A stretch of DNA of 64,000 nucleotides from WRKB01 sp031551145 (GTDB lineage: Bacteria; Desulfobacterota; Desulfovibrionia; Desulfovibrionales; Desulfovibrionaceae). The DNA is taken from positions 9,613 through 73,612 of the forward strand of contig JAVBNZ010000007.1 of assembly GCA_031551145.1 (NCBI GenBank), written 5' to 3'. The position numbers and the translations under genes were made by a program. Below the pieces are notes generated by a model. The model was not told the origin of the DNA, made no database searches, and saw nothing but the letters and a program-made list of their open reading frames with translations. How positions within the stretch are numbered: position 1 is the first letter of the stretch; the number at the start of each line of letters is the position of its first letter. Shown here piece after piece: positions 39,445 to 48,153 of the stretch.

Positions 39445-40398
39445 ATGAACGCGCCCGTTCTGCTCTTTCCCGGTCAGGGAGCCCAGGAACCCGGCATGGG
39501 GCGGGATCTCGCCGAAAGCGTCCCCGATGCCGCCTATATCTGGAAACAGGCCGAACAGGCAAGCGGCCTGCCCCTGCGCGGCGTGTACTGGGAAGGGGAC
39601 GAGGCTTCCATGGCCGACACCCGCTTTCTGCAGCCCGCCCTGGCCGCGATGGAGCTTGCGCTCTGGCAGGCGCTCGCGCCCAAACTCAAGCCCGCGGCCT
39701 GCGCCGGGCACAGCCTGGGCGAATTCTGCGCCTTGGCCGCCGCAGGCGTGCTGCCGCCCGGGGACGTGCTCGAACTCGTCTCTCTGCGCGGCCGCCTGAT
39801 GGCCGAGGCCGACCCCGACGGCAGGGGCGCCATGTGCGCCGTGGTCAAGATGGAGCAGGCCGACGTGGAGGCGTTGGTGCGCGAAATCCGCGAACAGAGC
39901 GGGGCCGAGCTGCGCATCGCCAACTACAACACCCCGGCCCAGTTCGTCTTGAGCGGCGCGGCCGGGGTAATGGACGCCGTGACCGCCCTGGTGAAGGAAC
40001 GCAGGGGCCGCGCCCTGCCGCTCAAGGTCAGCGGTGCGTTTCACAGCCCCTTCATGGCCGACGCCGCCGAGGAATTCGGCCGCGCCCTGCGCAGGCGTAC
40101 CTGGAACAAGCCCCGTTTTCCCGTGTACTGCAACGCCCTCGGCCGCGCCGTAACGAGCGGCGAGGACGCGAAAGAGGCCGCGCTTGTCCAGATGACTTCC
40201 TCCGTGCTCTGGATACAGACCATTCAGGCCCAGCGCCGCGCCGGCGCGGATTTCTGGCTGGAACTCGGCCCCAAGCCCGTGCTCTCCAAAATGCTCGGCC
40301 CCATTCTCGCCGCCCTGCCGGCCGGGGAGCAGGGCGAATTTCGTGCGGAAAATATATGCACGTTCGAACAATTGCAGGGGGTTGTCGCGGGGCTGTAG
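39445..40398 (+). CDS. fabD: Malonyl-CoA:acyl carrier protein transacylase
   Basis: 317 residues. N-terminal LLFPGQGAQEPGMG, catalytic Ser90 in AGHSLGE and His200 in SGAFHSPFM identify FabD, which loads malonyl groups onto ACP for fatty-acid synthesis in the cytoplasm. WLELGPKPVLSKML near the end is also typical. ATG at 39445 follows GGAGG. rpmE starts 80 bases later on the same strand. The rest of the fab cluster is not in the window. Confidence 0.95.
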   Translation: MNAPVLLFPGQGAQEPGMGRDLAESVPDAAYIWKQAEQASGLPLRGVYWEGDEASMADTRFLQPALAAMELALWQALAPKLKPAACAGHSLGEFCALAAAGVLPPGDVLELVSLRGRLMAEADPDGRGAMCAVVKMEQADVEALVREIREQSGAELRIANYNTPAQFVLSGAAGVMDAVTALVKERRGRALPLKVSGAFHSPFMADAAEEFGRALRRRTWNKPRFPVYCNALGRAVTSGEDAKEAALVQMTSSVLWIQTIQAQRRAGADFWLELGPKPVLSKMLGPILAALPAGEQGEFRAENICTFEQLQGVVAGL

Positions 40399-40478
40399 CC
40401 CCTTCGATCTTTCCCCCTTGCCAAACAGGAATGAAAGATATAATTTTCTGTGTTCCGCGAGATTATCCGAGGTATGTC

Positions 40479-40691
40479 ATGAAAGAAAAGATTCATCCCA
40501 AAGTGTTCAAGGCCAAAATTGCCTGCGCCTGCGGCAATCAGGTGGAAGCGCTTTCCACCAAGGGCGAAAACGTGCATGTGGAAATCTGTTCCGCCTGCCA
40601 TCCTTTTTTTACGGGCAAGCAGCGTTTTGTGGACACGGCCGGCCGCATCGACCGCTTCCGTAAGAAGTACGCCAAGTTTGACGGCAAATAA
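40479..40691 (+). CDS. rpmE: 50S ribosomal protein L31 (zinc-binding form)
   Basis: 70 residues. MKEKIHPKVF and the CSACHPFFTGKQRFVDTAGR block define L31. Cysteines 16, 18, 37 and 40 give the zinc-binding C+ form, so this is the zinc-replete type rather than a C- paralogue. It is in a longer open frame, but ATG at 40479 gives the exact family N-terminus, with ribosome site CGAGG just before. A hairpin (40701-40720) follows 9 bases after the stop. Confidence 0.96.
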   Translation: MKEKIHPKVFKAKIACACGNQVEALSTKGENVHVEICSACHPFFTGKQRFVDTAGRIDRFRKKYAKFDGK

Positions 40692-40700
40692 TGCCGAAGC

Positions 40701-40720
40701 GCCGGGCGAGCCCGCCCGGC
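40701..40720 (+). terminator. Hairpin after rpmE
   Basis: GCCGGGCG (40701-40708) pairs with CGCCCGGC (40713-40720). No T-run; it may only attenuate or protect the rpmE message. Confidence 0.4.
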
Positions 40721-40734
40721 CCGGCGGAGCGGGT

Positions 40735-41853
40735 ATGACTGTCTCCTGTGCAGAGCATTTCAACGTTGAAAAAGGGGAAATGCTCTGTGGGGATTTGTCC
40801 GCAAATCCCCACCGCGAAACAGGCGCAGGGCGGGCTTTGTCCGCCGGCGGGCGGCTGTTTCACAGCGAAAAAAGGATAAGGGCGGCGGCCTTTGCGCTCG
40901 CCTCTTCCTCCGCTCCCCTGGGGGGGCAGGCGGTCATGGAAGGGGTTATGATGCGCCACGGCGACACCTATGCCCTGGCTCTGCGTCTGCCCGACGGATC
41001 CATCGCGGCGGAACGCCGCCCCTGGTTTTTCCTCAGCCGTTCCGCGCTGCTTTCCAAGCCTTTTCTGCGCGGCTTTCCCATCCTGATCGAAACCCTGGTC
41101 AACGGCATCAAGGCCCTGAACCGCTCCGCCCAACAGGGCGCGCAGGGAGCGGGCGAGGATATTCAGGGCTGGCAGCTCGTGCTGACGCTGTTTTTGGCGC
41201 TGGGCCTGGCCATAGGCCTTTTTGTGGTGACGCCGCACCTGATGTCCATAGGCATGCAGTGGCTGAATCTGGGCGGGGGCGTGGAAGGCCTGAGCTTTCA
41301 TCTCTGGGACGGGCTGTTCAAATTCCTGATTTTTATCGCCTATATTTTCGCCATCTCCTTTGTGCCGGACATACGCCGCGTGTTTCAGTACCACGGGGCC
41401 GAGCACAAGGTCATACGGGCCTACGAGGCGGAAGGCGACATCACGGTTTCCGGCTCGGCGCGCTTTTCCCGCCTGCATCCGCGTTGCGGCACCACGTTTC
41501 TGCTGTTCGTGCTGTCCATATCCATCGTGCTGCACGCCGTGCTGGTGCCGTTGATGCTCTGGTTCTGGACGCCGGCCGGCCCTGTGGCCAAGCATGCGCT
41601 GACCATCGCTTTCAAGCTGCTGCTCATGATTCCCATCAGCGCGGCGGCCTACGAACTGATCCGCTACGCCGCCGCTTTAAGCGACGGCCCGGCGGCGAGC
41701 CTGCTGCGCGCGCCGGGCATGCTTTTGCAGATGCTCACCACCTATGAACCGGACAAGGGACAGATAGAGGTGGCCCTGGCCGCCCTGGCGGAAGCGCTGG
41801 GCGATCAGGCGCCGGAGCGGCTGCATGCCCCGGACTACCGGATGATGGAATAA
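40735..41853 (+). CDS. DUF1385 membrane protein with repeat-encoded N-terminus
   Basis: 372 residues from ATG 40735, with GGAG 5 bases upstream. The family starts at LGGQAVMEGVMMR, here residues 62-74, followed by membrane helices (about 140-165, 195-225, 270-300, 310-330) and the conserved YHGAEHKVIRAYE and HPRCGTTFLL. In many genomes it lies between rpmE and prfA, as here; its function is unknown, with metal-dependent hydrolase activity sometimes proposed. Residues 7-46 are encoded by a repeat element that also sits in uvrC and is read in the same frame. No start codon exists between the repeat and the conserved domain except one that would delete part of it, so the repeat is probably translated. 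Confidence 0.8.
   Translation: MTVSCAEHFNVEKGEMLCGDLSANPHRETGAGRALSAGGRLFHSEKRIRAAAFALASSSAPLGGQAVMEGVMMRHGDTYALALRLPDGSIAAERRPWFFLSRSALLSKPFLRGFPILIETLVNGIKALNRSAQQGAQGAGEDIQGWQLVLTLFLALGLAIGLFVVTPHLMSIGMQWLNLGGGVEGLSFHLWDGLFKFLIFIAYIFAISFVPDIRRVFQYHGAEHKVIRAYEAEGDITVSGSARFSRLHPRCGTTFLLFVLSISIVLHAVLVPLMLWFWTPAGPVAKHALTIAFKLLLMIPISAAAYELIRYAAALSDGPAASLLRAPGMLLQMLTTYEPDKGQIEVALAALAEALGDQAPERLHAPDYRMME
40752..40872 (+). repeat. Structured repeat inside the DUF1385 gene (coding copy G)
   Basis: Terminal hairpin AGAGCATTTC...GAAATGCTCT (40752-40786), stem GGGGATTTG (40789-40797) / CAAATCCCC (40802-40810), and outer arms GAAACAG (40816-40822) / CTGTTTC (40855-40861) around GCGGGCTTTGTCCGCCGGCG. 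It is homologous to the uvrC element at 19492-19613, with base changes that preserve both stems. Confidence 0.75.
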
Positions 41854-41866
41854 CGGAGAATAGAGA

Positions 41867-42937
41867 GTGTTCGCCAAGCTTGAGGAATTGGAACGCAAAT
41901 ATCTGGAACTGGAAGCTCAGCTTGCCGAAGACGGCGTGTTCAACGATCAGGAGCGTTATCGCAAACTGACCAAGGCCCATGCCGACCTGCGCGATGTGGT
42001 GGAGCTGTTTCGCAAACACCGCTCCCTGCGCGAAGCGCGCGAGGAAAGCCGCCGCCTGCTGAACGATCCCGATCCGGAAATGCGCGACCTGGCCCAGGAG
42101 GAGATCCTCCTGGCGGACGAGGCCCTGCCCGGCCTGGAAGAGCAGCTGAAAGTGCTGCTGCTGCCCACCGATCCCCTGGACGCCAAAAACACCATCCTTG
42201 AAATACGCGCCGGCACGGGCGGCGAGGAAGCCGCGCTTTTCGCGGCCGACCTTTTGCGCATGTACATCCGCTATGCCGAGAGCCTGGGCTGGAAGGTGGA
42301 GCTTTTGAGCGAATCGCCTTCTGAAACAGGCGGCTATAAAGAAGTAATCCTGCTCATCAGCGGGCAGAAGGTATACAGTCGGCTGAAATACGAGGCCGGA
42401 ACCCACCGCGTGCAGCGCGTGCCCGCCACCGAAACCCAGGGCCGCATCCACACCTCGGCCGCCACGGTGGCCGTAATGCCCGAAGCCGAGGAAGTGGATC
42501 TGGACATCAAGCCCGAAGATCTGCGCATCGACGTGTACCGCGCCTCCGGCGCGGGCGGCCAGCACGTCAACAAAACCGAATCGGCCGTGCGCATCACGCA
42601 CCTGCCCACGAACATCGTGGTTACCTGCCAGGACGAAAAATCCCAGCACAAGAACAAGGCCAGGGCCATGAAGGTGCTGGCCTCGCGCATACTCCAGGCC
42701 GAGCAGGAGCGCCGGGATTCCGAAACCGCGGCCGACCGCAAGGCCCAGGTGGGTTCGGGCGACCGTTCCGAGCGCATCCGCACCTACAATTTTCCGCAGG
42801 GCCGCTGCACGGATCACCGCATCAACCTGACCCTGTATTCTCTCGACAAAATCATGCTCGGCGAAATCCAGCCCCTGGTGGACGCTTTGAGCTCCCACGC
42901 CCAAACCGAGGCCCTGCGCGCCCAAAGTTCGCTCTGA
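41867..42937 (+). CDS. prfA: Peptide chain release factor 1
   Basis: 356 residues. The GGQ motif that triggers peptide release is at 230-232 (SGAGGQHVNKTES). The stop-codon recognition motif PxT is Pro186-Ala-Thr188 in VPATETQGR, which marks RF1 (UAA/UAG) rather than RF2. GTG at 41867 gives the normal N-terminus MFAKLEELERKY. It follows the DUF1385 gene by 13 bases. The usual partner prmC, which methylates the GGQ glutamine, is not downstream; a flippase gene is there instead, 4 bases away. Confidence 0.96.
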   Translation: MFAKLEELERKYLELEAQLAEDGVFNDQERYRKLTKAHADLRDVVELFRKHRSLREAREESRRLLNDPDPEMRDLAQEEILLADEALPGLEEQLKVLLLPTDPLDAKNTILEIRAGTGGEEAALFAADLLRMYIRYAESLGWKVELLSESPSETGGYKEVILLISGQKVYSRLKYEAGTHRVQRVPATETQGRIHTSAATVAVMPEAEEVDLDIKPEDLRIDVYRASGAGGQHVNKTESAVRITHLPTNIVVTCQDEKSQHKNKARAMKVLASRILQAEQERRDSETAADRKAQVGSGDRSERIRTYNFPQGRCTDHRINLTLYSLDKIMLGEIQPLVDALSSHAQTEALRAQSSL

Positions 42938-42941
42938 CGTC

Positions 42942-44459
42942 ATGAGCATGAGCCTCGCCAAGCGTTACGTCTTCAAACTTCTGTCCAACTGCGCCACCGT
43001 GCCGGTCTATCTGGCCATGGAGTCCATACTGCCGCGCGCGCTCGGCCCGAAGGCGTATGGCGAATACAGCTTTGCCGTCAATCTTTTCCAGCAGTGCATG
43101 GGCTTTCTGGATATGGGCAGTTCCGCCTGCTTTTACAACGCCCTTTCCAGACGCCAGAGCGAAACCGGGCTGATCGCCTTTTACGGACGCATCGTGCTCG
43201 CGGTCGCGGCTCTCTGTTCGGTGGCCGCGCTCTGCGTGCTGCACCCGACGATAGGGGATCTGATCATGCCCGAGATTCCCCTGTGGCTGGCCCCGCTTGC
43301 GGCCGTGTGGGCCTTTCTCACCTGGCTGGGGCGGGTGACGCGTTCGATCAACGACGCCTTCGGCGACACCGTGCCCTCGGAACTGGTGCGCGCGGGCATC
43401 AGCCTGGGCGGGCTCGCGTTGCTCATCCTGCTTTTTTTCGGCAACGCGCTCAACATCTACAGCCTTTTTCTCCAGCAATACCTGGTGCTGGGGGCCATGA
43501 TCATCGGCTATTGGATGGTGGTGCGCCGCGAGCACAGGCACATCCCCTGGCGGCTTGCCCGGGCGCAGACCCAGGCCTACGGGAAGGAATTCTTCACGTA
43601 CAGTCATCCGCTTTTCGTTCAGTCCCTGCTGTCCTTTCTTTTTTTGACGGGTGAGCGCTGGCTGCTCCAGTGGTTTGACGGCAGCACGGAACAGGGTTTT
43701 TTCGCGCTTTCGCAAAAAGTGGGCATGGCCTGTTTTCTCTTTGTTTCGGCCATGACGCCGCTGATCATGCGCGAACTTTCCATAGCCTGGGGCCAGAAGG
43801 ATCCGGAGCTCATGGGCCGGCTCTTCAGGCGTCTTTCGCCCATGCTCTATGTGGTGACGGCGTATTTTTCCTGCTTCACCCTGGTCGAGGCTTCGGCCCT
43901 GGTGCGCTTTTTCGGCGGGGCGGAGTTCGCCGCCGCCCTCCTGCCCGTGCAGATCATGGCCCTCTACCCCATGCACCAGACCTATGGGCAATTGGCCGGC
44001 TCCATCTTCCACGCCGCCGGGCGCACCGCGCTGCTGCGCAACCTTGCGGCCCTGGAATGCCTGTACGGCTTTATCGTCACCTGGACGCTGCTCGCGCCCT
44101 CTTCCCTGGGAGGCCTGGACCTCGGCGCCACGGGCCTGGCTCTGAAGACCGTGTGTGTGCAGTTTGTCAACGTGAACATCTATCTTCTGCTGGCCTCGCG
44201 CATCGTGCCCATCAACTATCTGCGCAATCTGGCGCACCAGATTATCGCCCCGGCGGCGTTGCTCGTTCTTGCTTTTGCCTGCCGTGAGGGTACCATGCTT
44301 CTCGGCATGGGAGCCGTGGACTCGTTGTGGCGCTTTCTTGTCTCCGGCCTGATCTATTCCTGCCTTACGGGCGTAAGCGTCATTTGCGTTCCGGCGCTGA
44401 TGGGCGCTTCCCGGCAGGAACTGCGCGACATGTGGATGCGGGTGCGCACGGGGCTGTAG
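42942..44459 (+). CDS. Wzx-like polysaccharide flippase (MOP superfamily)
   Basis: 505 residues with about 12-14 hydrophobic helices. The N-terminus (YVFKLLSNCATVPVYLAMES, LGPKAYGEYSFAVNLFQQCM) and the middle (SLLSFLFLTGERWLLQWFDG, GFFALSQKVG) fit the Polysacc_synt/Wzx group, which flips lipid-linked sugars across the inner membrane. The substrate is unknown, but it fits the WbaP-type transferase and sugar enzymes in the window. ATG at 42942 is 4 bases after the prfA stop; ATG 42948 is an alternative. Confidence 0.82.
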   Translation: MSMSLAKRYVFKLLSNCATVPVYLAMESILPRALGPKAYGEYSFAVNLFQQCMGFLDMGSSACFYNALSRRQSETGLIAFYGRIVLAVAALCSVAALCVLHPTIGDLIMPEIPLWLAPLAAVWAFLTWLGRVTRSINDAFGDTVPSELVRAGISLGGLALLILLFFGNALNIYSLFLQQYLVLGAMIIGYWMVVRREHRHIPWRLARAQTQAYGKEFFTYSHPLFVQSLLSFLFLTGERWLLQWFDGSTEQGFFALSQKVGMACFLFVSAMTPLIMRELSIAWGQKDPELMGRLFRRLSPMLYVVTAYFSCFTLVEASALVRFFGGAEFAAALLPVQIMALYPMHQTYGQLAGSIFHAAGRTALLRNLAALECLYGFIVTWTLLAPSSLGGLDLGATGLALKTVCVQFVNVNIYLLLASRIVPINYLRNLAHQIIAPAALLVLAFACREGTMLLGMGAVDSLWRFLVSGLIYSCLTGVSVICVPALMGASRQELRDMWMRVRTGL

Positions 44460-44504
44460 CAATCGGCGTTTCTACCTCTGTTTCGATTCACGCCGGAGAG
44501 ACAC

Positions 44505-45347
44505 ATGCAACTCGAAATAGTCCTGATCATGCTGGGTGCGGCCCTGCTGCACGCGGCCTGGAACGCCGTGATCAAAAGCGGGGGCAACCCGCTGTTTGAA
44601 GCCGTGCTGAAAACCGTGGGCGGCGGCATCGCGGTGTTGTTCATACTGCCCTTTCTGCCCCTGCCCGCGCCCGAAAGCCTGCCTTTTCTGGCGGCTTCCT
44701 GTATCATACATCTTTTGTATTACACCTTTCTGGGCTTGAGCTATCGCTGCACGGACATGACCGTGGCCTACACCCTGATGCGCGGCACGGCCCCGCTGCT
44801 CACCTCCCTGGTGACGGTCTTTGTGCTGGGAATGGGCCTGCCGCTCGGCGGCTGGGCCGGCGTGCTGCTGCTCTCGGCCGGCATTTTCAGCCTGGCCCTG
44901 GAATCCCTGCGCCGGGGCGGGGCGGCCTGGTCGGGCTGCCGCATGGCCCTGTGCAACGCGCTGGTCATCATGGGCTACACGCTGGCCGACGGCTACGGCG
45001 GGCGGGCCAGCCTGCACCCGGTAAGCTACACCTGCTGGCTGTTCTTCATCAATTCCTTTCCCATGACCTTGTTCCTCTTTCGCCGCCACGGCGCGGAGTT
45101 CACGGCCTACGCCCGCAGGCGTTTCAAATACTGGCTTTTCGGCGGGCTGTGCAGCCTGGGCTCCTACGGCATCGCCATCTGGGCCATGACCAAGGCCCCC
45201 ATTGCCATGGTGGCGGCGTTGCGCGAAAGTTCCGTGATTTTCGGCATGCTGCTGGCCGTGTTCTTTTTGGGAGAAAAGGTCACTCCGGCCCGCGCGACGG
45301 CGGTGCTGCTGGTGGCGGCAGGCGTGGTTGCCCTGCGCCTGGCGTAG
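44505..45347 (+). CDS. EamA/DMT superfamily transporter
   Basis: 280 residues, ten predicted helices in two EamA halves: LLHAAWNAVIKSGGNPL at the start and MVAALRESSVIFGMLLAVFF with LGEKVTPARATAVLL at the end, the classic EamA C-terminal signature. Family members export or import amino acids, nucleotides or drugs; the substrate cannot be told. ATG at 44505 follows CCGGAGAG. It is 45 bases after the flippase gene and 52 before the GltD-like gene, all on the plus strand. Confidence 0.88.
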   Translation: MQLEIVLIMLGAALLHAAWNAVIKSGGNPLFEAVLKTVGGGIAVLFILPFLPLPAPESLPFLAASCIIHLLYYTFLGLSYRCTDMTVAYTLMRGTAPLLTSLVTVFVLGMGLPLGGWAGVLLLSAGIFSLALESLRRGGAAWSGCRMALCNALVIMGYTLADGYGGRASLHPVSYTCWLFFINSFPMTLFLFRRHGAEFTAYARRRFKYWLFGGLCSLGSYGIAIWAMTKAPIAMVAALRESSVIFGMLLAVFFLGEKVTPARATAVLLVAAGVVALRLA

Positions 45348-45399
45348 ACACTGTCCGGAGAATAGTATCAAAACCAAGAATAATTAAGGGGAGAGAGCC

Positions 45400-46614
45400 A
45401 TGTCCCTGCACGAACTGAGCGAAGCCAGGCGCTGCCTGCAGTGTAAAAAGCCCCCCTGCCGCAAGGGTTGCCCCATCAACACCGCCATTCCGGAGATGAT
45501 CAAGCTGTTTCTCGAAGGACGGCTGGACGAGGCCGGGGCCATGCTTTTCGCCAACAACCCGCTTTCCCTGATCTGCGGACTGGTCTGCGATCACGAAAAA
45601 CAGTGCGAAGGGCACTGTATTCTGAACAAAAAGGGCAGCCCGATCCACATCGGCAGCATAGAAGCGTACATCTCCAACCGCTGGCTCGACCGCCTGCGTC
45701 CGCCCGTTGTGGAAAAAAACGGCAAGATGGCGGCCATCATCGGCTCCGGCCCGGCGGGCATCACCATTGCCGTGTGCCTGGCCCAGAAGGGCTATGAGGT
45801 CACCATTTTCGAGGGGCAGGACAAGATAGGCGGCGTGCTGCGGTACGGCATTCCGGCCTTTCGTCTGCCCAAATCCATTCTGGAGCGCTATGCCCTGCGT
45901 CTGAAGGAATTCGGCGTGCGCGTGCGGCCCAACACCACCATCGGCGGCGCGCTGCGCATGGATGATCTGTTCCGCGACGGCTATTCCTCGGTCTTCATCG
46001 GCACCGGGGTCTGGCGGCCCAACGTGCTGCACATTCCCGGCGAGACTCTGGGCAACGTTCATTTTGCCATAGATTATCTGCGCAACCCCGAAGTGTACGA
46101 TCTGGGCGACACGGTCAGCGTCATCGGCGCGGGCAACGCGGCCATCGACGCCGCGCGCACCATTCTGCGCCGGGGGGCGCGCACCGTCACCATGTATGCC
46201 CGCAAGCCCACCTTCAGCGCCGGCCCGCGCGAAGTGGAATACGCCAGGCTGGACGGCGTGCGCTTCACCTTCTGCGTCCGGCCCATGCAGATACGGCCCC
46301 AGGGCGTGATTTTCCGCAAATTGTCCTACGACGATCAGAACGTGTGCGCGGAAATCGAAGGCAGCGACTATCTGGAGCCTTCGGATTCGGTGATCATTTC
46401 CATAGGCCAGGGGCCGAAGGACAAGATCGTCAGCACCTCCACGGGCATTCAGGTGAACGAGCGCGGCCTGCTCGTCACGGACGAGCACGGAGCCACCACA
46501 CGCGGGGGTATTTTCGCTTCCGGCGACGTGGTGCGCGGAGCCAAAACCGTGGTGGAAGCAGCGCACTATTCCAAGATGGTGGCCGAGACCATGGACGAAT
46601 ATATGCGCGGGTAG
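45400..46614 (+). CDS. GltD-like FAD/NAD(P)-dependent oxidoreductase with N-terminal Fe-S domain
   Basis: 404 residues, related to the glutamate synthase small subunit. The N-terminal Fer4_20-like domain has the cysteine pattern RCLQCKKPPCRKGCPI (about 15-30) and LICGLVCDHEKQCEGHC (about 60-75). An FAD-binding GSGPAGIT motif follows near residue 117, and an NAD(P)-binding VIGAGNAAIDAART near 245. The ending GGIFASGDVVRGAKTVVEAA is typical. It is shorter than GltD (about 470), and no large subunit gene is nearby, so it may serve another electron-transfer partner, as NfnB-type proteins do. Ribosome site AGGGGAGAG before ATG. Confidence 0.85.
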   Translation: MSLHELSEARRCLQCKKPPCRKGCPINTAIPEMIKLFLEGRLDEAGAMLFANNPLSLICGLVCDHEKQCEGHCILNKKGSPIHIGSIEAYISNRWLDRLRPPVVEKNGKMAAIIGSGPAGITIAVCLAQKGYEVTIFEGQDKIGGVLRYGIPAFRLPKSILERYALRLKEFGVRVRPNTTIGGALRMDDLFRDGYSSVFIGTGVWRPNVLHIPGETLGNVHFAIDYLRNPEVYDLGDTVSVIGAGNAAIDAARTILRRGARTVTMYARKPTFSAGPREVEYARLDGVRFTFCVRPMQIRPQGVIFRKLSYDDQNVCAEIEGSDYLEPSDSVIISIGQGPKDKIVSTSTGIQVNERGLLVTDEHGATTRGGIFASGDVVRGAKTVVEAAHYSKMVAETMDEYMRG

Positions 46615-46658
46615 CGGCCCGGTTTGCACTGCGTCAGGCGGCGCGGGCAGAGGCCGGG

Positions 46659-47921
46659 TTATGTTTCGTCGATTTGCGCCACGGGATATCCGAGGTAATG
46701 CAATGACTTTGTCGTGCGGCCGTTGATAATCCGGCATTCCGGCAACACCCAGCCCGCAAGTTCCTGGATGCTTTCTTTTTCGAAGTAATCCAGCCTGTAG
46801 CGCGGATCGTGGATGACGTCGAATATCCGCTCTTCCGGCGCGCCGCTTCCGAACAGCAGGTAGGAAAACGTTGCCCGCGTTTTTTCAAGCGGATTCGCCT
46901 TCCCGAACGCTTCACGCAGATTGTCGAGTCCTCCCGTGAAAAAGCGCTTTTTTTCCTCAAAGGAGTGCAGCCGGCACAGAGCGTCGAGAATCCTGTCCAT
47001 CGACGCTTCCTGTATGTCCGCAACGGTTGCGAACGTGCCCATAATGACCGGATACGTGTTTTCGTATACGCCGATGCCCTCATAATCCTGTTCGTGCCAT
47101 TCCGCCATCAGGTTGAGTATTTCCTTTTTCCGCGCGCTCGTTTTGACGGGGCGGCGCCAGCTGTCCCCCTGCGCTTTATAGTCTCTGATCCAGCCGGTAA
47201 AGGTTTCCATCTCTATTTTGAGCGGAATCGTTTCATCCATTTTCTTTTTCCCATAGCATTTGTATATGTATTCGAGGTTTTCCAGAGCATTCCGGCAATT
47301 TTGGTAATTCTTTCTGAATGCCCTGAGTTGAAGTTTTTTTTCCGGCAATACGGATTTTCGTCGTGCTATATTGCTGAAAGAGAAGTTTCCGATTGTTCTC
47401 ATTATATCTGAAAAAACTTTTTTATCCGTTGCGCGGATATTCCGTATAATAGTTCCGTATGTATCAACGATATGCGGAGTCATCGGCACGGCCTGCGTCC
47501 AGTATTCCATGAAAACAGACGCCAACCTTTCATATTCTTTTGTATTACTGTCAATTATTATGGCAATTTCCTGATTTGTCATGAGCGCTTTGTCTGTCAG
47601 ATTTGCCGATCCGACAACAGCATATTTCTGGAAGATGTAGATTTTTGGATTAAATGATTCATTTGTAAAAAAACGGACGTTCACGTTTTGTACATCCATT
47701 ATTTTGCTCAACGCATAGCAGCTTGTCGGATAGCCAAGCCGCACGATGATGTTTACGCTGTTTGTTTTCGCCAGTTTCAGGATTGTTTCGTAATCCGTGA
47801 AAAAGGCCACTGCGATGTTGATGCTTGAGTTGAAATGATTGTCCGTAATGATATTTTTTATAAAACCACCGTGAAGGGCATTGTTTGTCACAACCTTTTC
47901 GATATGGGCGTCCGTTCTCAT
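46659..47921 (-). CDS. PLD-like domain protein with a modified HKD site (AT-rich gene)
   Basis: 420 residues. The N-terminal part (about 15-130) is a phospholipase D-like domain of the type found in nuclease and restriction-associated proteins: FIKNIITDNHF...INIAVAFFTDYE, then FNPKIYIF and VVGSANLTDKALMTNQE. Asn91 stands where the catalytic histidine of HxK is expected; Lys93 and the GSxN part remain. The C-terminal 290 residues are not recognised. Its 5' half is visibly AT-rich compared with all neighbours, a sign of recent transfer. ATG at 47921 is chosen, with GGAGG 5 bases upstream. Possible role in defence or DNA processing is inference only. Confidence 0.65.
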   Translation of the reverse strand: MRTDAHIEKVVTNNALHGGFIKNIITDNHFNSSINIAVAFFTDYETILKLAKTNSVNIIVRLGYPTSCYALSKIMDVQNVNVRFFTNESFNPKIYIFQKYAVVGSANLTDKALMTNQEIAIIIDSNTKEYERLASVFMEYWTQAVPMTPHIVDTYGTIIRNIRATDKKVFSDIMRTIGNFSFSNIARRKSVLPEKKLQLRAFRKNYQNCRNALENLEYIYKCYGKKKMDETIPLKIEMETFTGWIRDYKAQGDSWRRPVKTSARKKEILNLMAEWHEQDYEGIGVYENTYPVIMGTFATVADIQEASMDRILDALCRLHSFEEKKRFFTGGLDNLREAFGKANPLEKTRATFSYLLFGSGAPEERIFDVIHDPRYRLDYFEKESIQELAGWVLPECRIINGRTTKSLHYLGYPVAQIDET

Positions 47922-48153
47922 ATGTACCTCCAAAGATTGAATGAAAAGAGGACTTCAGTCCGTCGCCGGCCGCAAACAGATTGCTTGCGGCGGCAACGTC
48001 GCAACAATCCGTGACCGTCCGGGTGCGCGCATGCGCGTTGCCGGAAGGCTTGATGGAGGGAGAATAGCGTGAAGTAGAAAAATAGACAAGACTATATTGT
48101 ATATAAGATGCAACAAAAAAGAGCGCCCCGCAGCAGAAAAGCGGCCGGCCGCC
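47922..48153. other. Intergenic stretch upstream of the PLD-like gene
   Basis: About 230 bases between two minus-strand genes. It switches from GC-rich (47960-48050) to AT-rich (48070-48115, ACTATATTGTATATAAG). No gene, transposase remnant or clear repeat was recognised. It may contain the promoter of the PLD-like gene. Confidence 0.4.

Noticed and set aside
39376..40371. Upstream extension of the rsmG frame (total 553 codons)
   Set aside because: The added part is antisense to fabD; the RsmG family begins at the ATG at 39375.
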